Shown: piece after piece, positions 55,701-64,000 of the stretch
Numbering within the stretch: the first letter of the stretch is position 1
How the letters are laid out: each line of letters starts with the position of its first letter
Source: Arthrobotrys musiformis
Lineage: Eukaryota > Ascomycota > Orbiliomycetes > Orbiliales > Orbiliaceae
Direction: 5' to 3'
NCBI GenBank assembly: GCA_036971715.1
Contig: JAVHJL010000007.1
Location: 2,790,001-2,854,000 of the forward strand
Length of the DNA stretch: 64,000 bases
Made by a program: the position numbers and the translations under genes
The notes under the pieces: model-generated
What the model was told of the DNA's origin: nothing
The model's database searches: none
The model's input: only the letters and a program-made list of their open reading frames with translations

Positions 55701-58700
55701 CTTATGTAGTTACTACTAGAGGGCTTGTTCTTCTGGCTGTCCGCATCTCTGAGTGGTCATTGCAGTCACGAGACTCTGATCATGGAGACGTTTCTATTAT
55801 ACTGGCCAGCCAGGCACCGTTATACGCAAGGTCACTCCCAAATGGGAGAACCGTCTCGAAAACTGGACCTTCAGCTACGACCTCGCAATCCAGCTTCCCC
55901 ATGCTGCTCCGAGCTCCAGAATCTCTACCGCGACAAACCTATCTGGCGTCTGGACCTGTCTACAACCCAAATACGGACAAGTCACCAAGCACTGCCGTGT
56001 CATAGGGCAGATAGATAACGGCTTGACCTAGTCCCACACTTTCATTTCACCCGAAGAAGCCTATATCGCTCCATTTGAGAATCTATTCATAGCGTTCTCC
56101 CGCCGCTATGCGTGCCCACCGGCTTGTCGCCTGCTTGGAAGCCCGAGTTTTCGACAACTCGGAAAGAAGCAAATCTCCCCGCGAAGTGTCTTCAGCCAAT
56201 CAGCACCTGCAGTTCCCAAACAACAACGTCAACACAACACCTTTCGTCCGTTTGACCCTTCCCAACTTGCAGTTAAAGGCATGGTTACTCATTCAATATA
56301 TGGAAATTCTTTTCAATATTTTAGGTAATAAGAAACATCCTATTGGCTGGTTTCTTCTATTCCTGGAGTTTGAAGTCACAGCAGGAGAATACGTGGGATT
56401 TCTCCTTCGAATGAATGGTAAATGAGCAAAGGAATCGGACAGCAATAGGCGGGTTCCTATCTTTCGTTGCGGTCGAATGGCAACTACGAGATCGCAGGTG
56501 TGTGCCAACCACACGACGGTATTCCCCATTCGGGTGCCAGATCGATATCTCTGCACCAAACTAAGGCATGTGTGTGCCCTTTTTGTCCGGGGGTTGCGTC
56601 GGGGCGTTATTTACCAAGAGATAGGTAAATTCACGGAACCGCCGTCTACGGACAAACTAGCGTGGGTACATTTCGAAACCTGCAAGGAAGCAGGCAGGGA
56701 AGCAAGGCCAGCCTTATCTCTCGGCATGCAAGTCAATATGCGATTTATCCCTCAAAATTGGGGGCGTGAAGAGATAAGTGACACATTGCTCTGTGTCTAT
56801 TCCGGGAACTCGGAGATGAAGCCATTACGAGAGAGAAATACGGATTGGGAAGGGTTCTGGAAACAGTGTCGGTTTGGATGGAGAGGAGACAATGGATGCA
56901 AGTGGCTAGTACCATGGCTGTGCCTTGCCATTCTATGTGTTCTTCCAGCCAACAGCTTACTCAGCTGTTTGGGAACTTGCCACAGTGTTTGACGCCCTTC
57001 GGCGTCTACGAGATGTGGTGATGCCATACCGCACTGTTCAGGTACCATTTCCGCACACCTATTTTGAGAATGGGTTACAAGAGGCTGTGTCTCCTTGTCG
57101 AAGGATAGACAACCAGTTCAGTTCAGTTGAACAACCGCCGCCCTAAACAGATTAACTTTTTCCTTCTCGAAAGAGTTTTCGCTCGCCTATGGCAGGAGAG
57201 AAGTGCGCTATTTCCGGAAAGTCTGGAAGACTCTACCGACGAAAAGCCTGCCCAAAAGCCCATTTTTCTTTTCGAAAGAAAAACTTTTCGGATAATCTGG
57301 TATTCTTTTGGGGGTTTCATACTTTGTCCTTCTGCGGACGAGGCAAAACATGTGAAGGCAAGGAAGACTTTGTTGGGCCCTGAATCAGGGTAGCCCAGCT
57401 CCTTCGGAGAAATTCCTTTTGCAAACAGAATCCAGCCATGAAGGAAACCCAGTACCTTGGCAACCGAGGCCGCGAGGGATTTTGTTCAATCCATCTTTTT
57501 GCTACTACGTCATAATATTTTGGAAACAGGACCTCCGAAATCGTTGAGCCTCTGCAAGCAATTCCAATACGGCGCAGGTTTCTTCCCTTTCAGATTTGTT
57601 TTTGGGAAGCCTTGTTCGTTATTTTGCTTGATTTTGGGCACAATGAACTTGCGGGCGAAGGAAGCGCCGTTTTCCGAAGCGTTTTCCGTAAAATTCTGGC
57701 CAAATGACGGCCAGATGACGCTTTGAAGCCGGTCAAATTCTTTCACGATATCAGCTGCAAATGGACACCGTTTTATTTTGGAAAGATATGCTGTTGTCCT
57801 TACAGCTTTTCATGGTACTTCGAGGTACCTGTGTACCGTCTAGTACCTTGGAATTTTAGCTACTTTCATTGCCCTTGAAGCCTTTCGTCTCGTGCGAACA
57901 AATCAAGAGGTGTTTTTGGAAAGATCGCTTTTCAAGGTTATTCAATTAAGATGAAACTTTTTGAAGCTCCATTTTTTTGCTTGAAGCTATAGAGCTTCAA
58001 AATGCCGCAATGCAAGACAAAAAGTTATTACTGCCCAGCTATCATATGCAGGTAGCTGCACAGGAGATGTATGTTGCTAACTTCACAGGGTGTTACACAG
58101 TGCGTCGATCAGCTTGGGGGTGAAATAAGCCCACGCATTGACTTCTTTTCCTCCCAGTCTCGCGTGAGCGCTATTCTGAATCCGACTGCTCGAACGGCTC
58201 GAAGTGCCAAAGAAGACGTCATATAACTCATCTGCGGGGGCGTTTAAAATTCAATTTCAGCCTGTGTTTGATCGATCTGGAAGATCACTTGTTTCCCTGG
58301 CATGGCTTGAAATTCGATATCCTTTCCTGCGGCTCCAACAGCTTTCGCAGGAGGATGTCGAAAACTTTGAATGCAGGTCTCATCTAGCTATCCAACACAG
58401 CTTAAAATGCGAATGAAGGAAGGAAATACAAGAAGCAAGGAGCTTCGCCGATGCTCACTTGCATTCACCGGCATAATCACCAGAAAAAAATATGTTCCTT
58501 TTTCTGTGGGGTTTCTTCATTCGACATTTCCATGCGATATTTTAGAAGCTCCCTTTGTGAACCCTGAAAAGGAAAAAAAGAAACTGTGGGGAAAGGTAGG
58601 TAAAAAGCCTCGCCGAAGCAGGGAAACAGGGGGTGGGGGGTGTGCGAAGGTTTCAATGCGTGGAGAAGAGCTGCAAACTCGTCAAAAAAAAAATTTTTTT

Positions 58701-60029
58701 CAAAGAAAAAAAAAAAAAAGAAATTGTGGAACTGCCGGATCTTAGTATGGAAAGGAATGTGATATCAGAATTTTATGATCATCTGGAGGTTCCTTGCTTT
58801 TCGGCTTCATTTCCAGAAAGTAAGCGTTTTCTTTTGTGTATTTGGGGAGGTAAGCTGGACGCAATGTTTTGGTGACTCCAAAGGGCTTTTCGGGGATGTG
58901 GACTTTTCGATGTTTTGGCGCGGCGTTTGCGCGAAACATTTTGGGCTCGCTTCCCGGATATGGGCCGAGGGATGACAAAATTCAACAGAGCAACGCAGGA
59001 AAAGGCCGGCCTGGGCCTTGCCCATGTCGGTGTCGTCGGCTACGAGATTAGATATCGTAGCTGAGATGGTCTTGGTTTTTGACCCCGCCCGATGCTTTCG
59101 ATGGGGCAGTAAGAATGTCTATCTGCCGCCGGGAAGTATCCTAATATTCACAGAACTCCTTTGCGATATGCTGTCATATCACTAAGCGCGGTTCGGGAGA
59201 TCTCAAGCACCAGCTGATGCTGAGGTTTATAATTAAATCATTATCCAAAATCACATTAATTTGAAAAATATTTCGCAATTCTATATCTATATATATCATT
59301 GCCTCCATGCGTAAATATTATGGAAAGGTCATTATGGCGCGATGGATCTGGAATTAAATTTATAAACATGAATTCAATTCTCTTGGTCTGGGAGCAGCGG
59401 TGGCCTTCTCTTTCTTCCTCGCTATTTTACCGCGGGTGCGGGGTTTGGATGACGACAAAGCTTGAGAGTTATAGTCATCAATGCCATGCACTCATAAGAT
59501 ATATCTCAAAATCGGAGGGTATGTTTCAAAATTGGGTAATAAGATATCTAATACATCGGACCAATGGGTTCATGCTTCTTGTATAAATCTTCTATACTCT
59601 CGTATCAAATAATTCTCGCGTGTAGCCATAGCCGATGAGGTCAGGAATAACCGAGGCAGCCCGTTGCATGTGTGATGATGAAATTTAAGCTTCTAGGCCT
59701 CCAAAAGAATGCATGACTGCTTCTGCAGCTGCGGGCCAGCTTGCGGCTTGCTAGAGTTGTCGGAATCCGGGGAATCTAGTCTACGTCCGCCCGACCTATG
59801 AAACTGCAGTAAAACGCAACACCTTGAGCCTAGCTTTCTAGTTGACGTATTAAGTCTCCGCCTCTATATTTCGCTATGAATATATTCCCTTATGATCCTG
59901 CGGAACCACTGGAATCTGTCTCGTCGCGTCTGGGCAGCGATAGCTTTCAAAAGACAGCTAGACCGAGGTAGTGCAGCGTCGACAACACTTTTATTGCAAC
60001 AACAGCGCTGCGGTATCGTTACGTACACA
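52769..60029. other. Large gene-free region
   Basis: About 7.3 kb between divergent genes. The first 300 nt form the glutamine synthetase leader and promoter, with purine-rich sequence on the plus strand. The rest shows only short open frames of unconvincing composition, such as 53313-53786 (low-complexity Lys/Arg/Glu) and 56477-56992. A homopolymer block at 58684-58719 has about 10 A, 7 T, then about 14 A. Two T/A-rich hairpin-like stretches lie near 57280-57310 and 57955-58000. I could not identify a transposon or decayed coding sequence. Confidence 0.5.
58684..58719 (+). repeat. A/T homopolymer block
   Basis: A run of about 10 A, 7 T, then CAAAG and about 14 A. The A-T junction can form a short hairpin. 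Likely slippage-prone. Confidence 0.8.
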
Positions 60030-62230
60030 ATGACGAACGGACTTGATAAGAATGATGTATATCCTCCCGCGACGGCGGGCGAGTTTTTCAAATTCCAGGC
60101 ACGGAGGAGCGTAGTCCATTCTACGAAGGGGATTGTATCGAGTACGAGTCCTTTGGCGTCTCAAGCTGGGATTAAGATACTCGAGAAGGGTGGTAATGCT
60201 GCTGTTAGTGAACCATTCTTCTGACTTTATTCAACTTAATGCTTGTCCCCTGCGCTTAATGGGAGACAAATAATATATTTGGGCTTGATTTTTTGCTAGT
60301 GGGAGCTCGATTCGCATAACCAAGGCGCGGCTCCCTAGCTCGGTGCAAGCTCAATCTTCAGAATGTATATTGATGTGGATAATGATATCGTATATCTACA
60401 GGATGCAACAATTGCTGTGGCGGCGGCTCTCAATGTCACCGAGCCGACCTCCACAGGTATCGGCGGCGACGCATTCATGCTCTTCTGGAATAACACCACC
60501 AAAAAGATCACTGCGCTGAATGGTTCCGGTCGCTCTCCAGCAGCGTTGACCAGAGATGTAGTCGTCAAAGCCGATGGCGTCAGCTCTGGCACCATTCCAT
60601 TCACTTCGATCCACGCCATCACTGTCCCGGGCGCGGCAGCCGCATGGGTGGATACTATCGAAAACGTCGGAAGCGGAAAAGTATCGTTAGCAGAGGTGTT
60701 AGCCCCAGCTATCGAACTGGCCGAGAATGGGTACCCCGTTACTCAAGTTACAGCCGCGATGTGGAAGTTTGGTGAACAGGAATTATTCGATGCATCTCCT
60801 AATGGAGCTGAAATGTTGGTTCCGCCGAACCAGTATAACGATAAGGTGCATGCACCCGCGGCTGGTGAGATAATGGTCATGAAAAATTTGGCGGAGACGT
60901 TTAGAACCGTCGGGAGGGAAGGTAAGAAGGGTTTCTACGAGGGGCGAATCGCGGAGGAAATTGTAAAAGTGGTAAAAGCGAGAGGGGGAGTTTTAGAACT
61001 GGAAGATTTGAAGAGGCACGCGGAAATCGGAAGTCAGTTCGTGGAACCGGTTTCAATGTTTATCGAAAGATTCGGGGTGGATCTTTGGGAGTGTCCACCG
61101 AACGGGTAGGTCACCAGGAACATAACTCCCATGCACTCAAATAAGTATCAAATACTGAAAAGGGGTTGAGTTTAGGCAGGGTATAGTAGCCTTGATGGCA
61201 CTGGGAATCATCGAACAACTAGAGAAGTCGAAAGTAATCCCGCCTATCGAAGAGTTAAAGCATAACTCTACCGAATATTTGCACTGCATCATTGAAGTCC
61301 TTAGAATTGCGTTTGCGGATGCTGCATGGTATGTTACGGATCCAGATATGCTCAAGGTCCGGACGTCGCAATTACTCGACAAGGTAAGTGGAAAATATTA
61401 CTGGGCAGCAGAGTGCAGTTGGATGTTGACAATAGTATAGACATACTTGGCAGAAAGGGCGAAGCTATTTAACCCGAAGAAAGCCGCTGCTGAGCTCGAC
61501 CATGGAAGTCCGGCGTTGAATTCCTCAGATACAGTATACTTCTCGGTTACGGATAAAGATGGAAATGGTTGTAGTTTTATTATGTAGGATGGACATCACA
61601 ATTAAAAACTTGATATCTGGGGAAGACTAATTGTAATATTGGTGTAGCTCGAATTTCGCTGGATTCGGTTCCGCCGTCGTTCCGAATGGATGTGGTTTCA
61701 CGCTTCAAAACCGAGGCGCAAATTTCAATTTGGATGAAGGTCATCCGAACGTCATTGCCCCGAGTAAACGGCCTTACCACACAATTATACCGGCTTTAAT
61801 AACAAAAGATGGGGAACTGCATACCGTCTACGGTGTTATGGGTGGATTCATGCAGCCTCAAGGACATGTCCAAGTACTGCTTAATATGCTGGGGTTCCAG
61901 TTTAATCCTCAAGTAGCGCTGGACGCGCCCAGGATTTGCGTACGTTCTCCAAAGAATCCCTTTATATCATTGACAAAGGGTAGCTAAATTACAAGCTAGA
62001 TTGGCGGTATGGCACTCGATAACTCGGTACTTGTGGAAGAAGGAGTGGATGAATCCACAGTTGAAGAGCTGAGAGCGATGGGGCACACTAAGATCAAGCT
62101 GGTCAGAGGGATTCACAGGCAGGTCTTTGGAAGAGGCCAGGCCATTCGAGTACATTACGATGGGGGGAGACGAGTATATTCCGCTGGATCTGATATGAGG
62201 GCGGACGGACTAGCAGCACCACTCCTATAA
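60030..62230 (+). CDS. Gamma-glutamyltranspeptidase-like (Ntn-hydrolase), six exons
   Basis: Exons 60030-60203, 60402-61105, 61176-61383, 61441-61583, 61648-61939 and 62000-62230 give 583 residues; all junctions keep frame. The family cleaves or transfers gamma-glutamyl groups, for example from glutathione, and matures by self-cleavage before a Thr. Marks: RRSVVHSTKGIVSSTSPLAS and GGNAADATIAVAAALNV near the start, STGIGGDAFMLFW, ITVPGAAAAWVD, ELAENGYPVT, WECPPNGQGIVALMAL, then D-T393-VYFSVTDKDGNGCSF with the presumed nucleophile T393, GFGSAVVPNGCGFTLQNRG, a KRPYHTIIPALI segment, GVMGGFMQPQGHVQVLLNML and LDAPRICIGGMALDN. No signal peptide was seen, matching the cytosolic fungal GGT-like group. 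An in-frame ATG at 59892 could add 46 Arg-rich residues. Intron 1 (198 nt) is longer than the others (57-70 nt). One usually polar residue before SNFAGFGS is Ile in this model. Confidence 0.88.
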
Positions 62231-62545
62231 AGGAGGCCTATGAAAAGTTTATATATACATAGATTGCAACAAGCGCATTGATGAATCAATTCTTGAGATA
62301 TTTTTTAATTCCTCGAAACCCTTCTGCAAATTTGGGACTTGGCATCAAAAGGAAGTCAATTATCCGAATTTCCCACGAGGTTGAAGCATCTGTAACGCTA
62401 TACGAGCCTATGGGAAACAAGAGAAGCTTGATATTTTCGCCCGATCATATTTAGTCTCTCCGCCTATATATGGTTCCGATTCAAATGCTGTTAGCTATAA
62501 ACTAGGTCAAATATACGCGTATGGGAGCATGGCCGCAATAAACAA
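62231..62545. other. Convergent spacer
   Basis: About 315 nt between two converging genes. AT-rich. A possible short last exon of the minus-strand neighbour could lie here (see that entry). Confidence 0.4.
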
Positions 62546-62938
62546 TTACTCACGTTGAACCTTCAACATCTCCAAAAAGTCATCCTCCACAAAATTGGGC
62601 CCCGCCCTATGCAACGGATTCCCAACACAACCCTGCTTCCTATAAAACCAGCATTTACAGTTGCCCGTACGAATGGACTTCGTATTCCAAATTGCCAGAT
62701 TTTTAGCGCTTTCATCTGGCGGCCTTTCGATAGCTACGCAACACTGCTTTTCTTTGCATTCCGGCGGTGTAACTTGTTTGAACATGGCGCCGACGATAGT
62801 GTCTAATTTGGTATCGAGGTAGCGGATTTCTAGCTCGACGAAGCATTCTGACGTGGAATTGGTATTGGATGCAAGGCAGAGATGGGGATGCAAGAGAAAA
62901 AGGGAAAGAAAAATCGGAAAGAAAAATCTATACCCCAT
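62546..62938 (-). CDS. Small cysteine-containing secreted protein
   Basis: 130 residues from ATG 62938 to TAA 62546. The frame is open further upstream, but this ATG starts a strong signal peptide (MGYRFFFPIFLSLFLLHPHL). The mature part has seven cysteines in the order ECF, PPECKEKQCC, NCKCW and GCVG, and ends FVEDDFLEMLKVQRE. The spacing (CC pair, then C-x-C) suggests disulfide bonding. I cannot assign a family; size and Cys content are those of fungal effector-like or antimicrobial-like proteins, but no role is shown. The last codons contain GTGAGT, a good donor, and an acceptor (TTTATAG) lies about 45 nt further, so the true end may be a few residues different. Confidence 0.6.
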   Translation of the reverse strand: MGYRFFFPIFLSLFLLHPHLCLASNTNSTSECFVELEIRYLDTKLDTIVGAMFKQVTPPECKEKQCCVAIERPPDESAKNLAIWNTKSIRTGNCKCWFYRKQGCVGNPLHRAGPNFVEDDFLEMLKVQRE

Positions 62939-64000
62939 GGTAGATATTCGCAAATTTGGTGTATAGTTTATGGGATCTAGTCTCCTGATGAAGTTCAAGG
63001 AGACCAACTTATTTGGTAGGCCACTTCGCGAGTACCGAAATGTGGACCTGGGTTCTCGGGTCCTATCCAAAGAGGCTATACCAATAGGAGGGTCTGGATA
63101 TGTTGATCTGAAAGCCGTATAGACGATGTTCACGAAAGAAAAGTTGATCTAAGCTACTACAGCCTGTAGCTATTAGAAGCTTGGAAATCAGGTTCAGAAG
63201 TTCTGGGCAGAGATGATGTTATTGGTAATGTGGTATATGACTAAAGACTCATCTCGCATTAAATATCTATATCTAGTTCAAACTTCGTTTTGCACAATAA
63301 ATGGGTCCGCCTCCTATAGTTTGGCAGTGAGGAACCCCGCAACTGGTTTCTCCTGGCAAAGCAAAGGAGCACACAGCAATGGATATAAGCCCCAAATCTG
63401 TGCATAAGTTTCGAATTTTTAGAGGCGCAATTGGCGCCGTTGTTATATTCTCCCAACGGCAGCGGCACATAGGTTTCGAAAAGTCACTTGGTGTTGGATT
63501 ATCGATACATGGATGGCGAGGCAACGTAAATGCCTCTCAACTTGCAATGGGCTGTACCCGAACTAGATCGACTAATTTTATTTCAGTATGTATACTGGCT
63601 ATATATATGGCAAATAGGTAAGGATGTAGTGACATTCGGATCCTGAGTATATTCGAGGGCTAACTCTCGAAACGATTACTAAAGCTGCTGTTTTTGCGTG
63701 TCAATTATAATATTACTTGATTACATAAAAAAGATAGTTCAAAAAATGTTTAAAGGTATAGATTTTGATACATTAACAGCGACACGGATAAAGCTCTAGA
63801 GATCAAAATGGGTGTATCAGAGGAATAAATTAATTTGGTTCCGGAATGAAAAAGTTAATCGCGACTCCCGGCTACTGGATACATCAAAGGGTGGGCGCCG
63901 AAGTGTTTTGAGGTTGGTCGCCTACAGTATATACACGCCTGGTCTCGTACCAAGATCTACCGCACAAAGAGTGACCGCACATCCGCCCGAGACTAGGGTA
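62939..64000. other. Gene-free right end of window
   Basis: About 1.1 kb with no recognisable gene. AT-rich from 63690, and carrying the second copy of the dispersed repeat near the end. Confidence 0.5.
63942..63978 (+). repeat. Dispersed short repeat, copy B
   Basis: Matches 13918-13950: GGTCTCGTAC, 9-nt spacer, CCGCACAAAGAGTGACCG. It ends close to the window edge, so any longer element continues outside. Confidence 0.5.

Noticed and set aside
56477..56992. Plus-strand 171-codon ATG-led frame in the large gene-free block
   Set aside because: No recognisable domain or plausible splice continuation. Hydrophobic end and Cys content look random. I could not support it as a gene, though transcript data could change this.

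Overview
The window looks like nuclear DNA of a filamentous ascomycete (Pezizomycotina). Evidence: short GT-AG introns (mostly 57-110 nt) inside protein genes, fungal-only families (PTH11-like receptor, Zn2Cys6 regulator, DUF7029/DUF7223-type secreted protein) and standard eukaryotic housekeeping genes. The class cannot be settled from this sequence. Genes are widely spaced: about 16 protein genes in 64 kb, with several gene-free stretches of 2-7 kb. No transposase, reverse transcriptase, CRISPR array or rRNA gene was seen.

Layout. 1-4.2 kb: the 3' end of a Tom70-type mitochondrial import receptor, a three-exon cytochrome c oxidase subunit (Cox9/VIIa), and a Ser-rich conserved fungal protein. 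4.2-8.1 kb: gene-free. 8.1-13.7 kb: an intronless protein with possible class I terpene-cyclase features, then a PTH11-like seven-helix receptor gene with a 7-nt micro-exon. 14.4-22.9 kb: three neighbouring genes for secreted proteins (Thr-rich, small dibasic-rich, and a 1027-residue repeat protein). 24.2-25.9 kb: a conserved membrane-anchored family member broken by one in-frame TAG. 28.2 kb: a tRNA-Gln-like element. 29.4-30.1 kb: a mucin-like single-pass membrane protein. 34.0-38.8 kb: a 1472-residue conserved fungal protein with a long, repeat-rich upstream region. 39.8-41.3 kb: a cytosolic GH5 glycosidase. 43.7-44.9 kb: a secreted protein of unknown role. 45.1-49.6 kb: a Zn2Cys6 regulator divergent from an MFS sugar porter, with repeated CGG sites between them. 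51.7-52.8 kb: glutamine synthetase. 52.8-60.0 kb: a large gene-free block. 60.0-62.2 kb: a six-exon gamma-glutamyltranspeptidase-like gene, followed by a small Cys-rich secreted protein.

How they fit together. Housekeeping genes (Tom70, Cox9, glutamine synthetase) are interspersed with secreted or surface proteins, a receptor and a regulator-transporter pair. The only pair whose arrangement suggests a shared function is the divergent Zn2Cys6 regulator and sugar porter. All gene models were built by eye from reading frames, splice signals and remembered family features; no database search was run.
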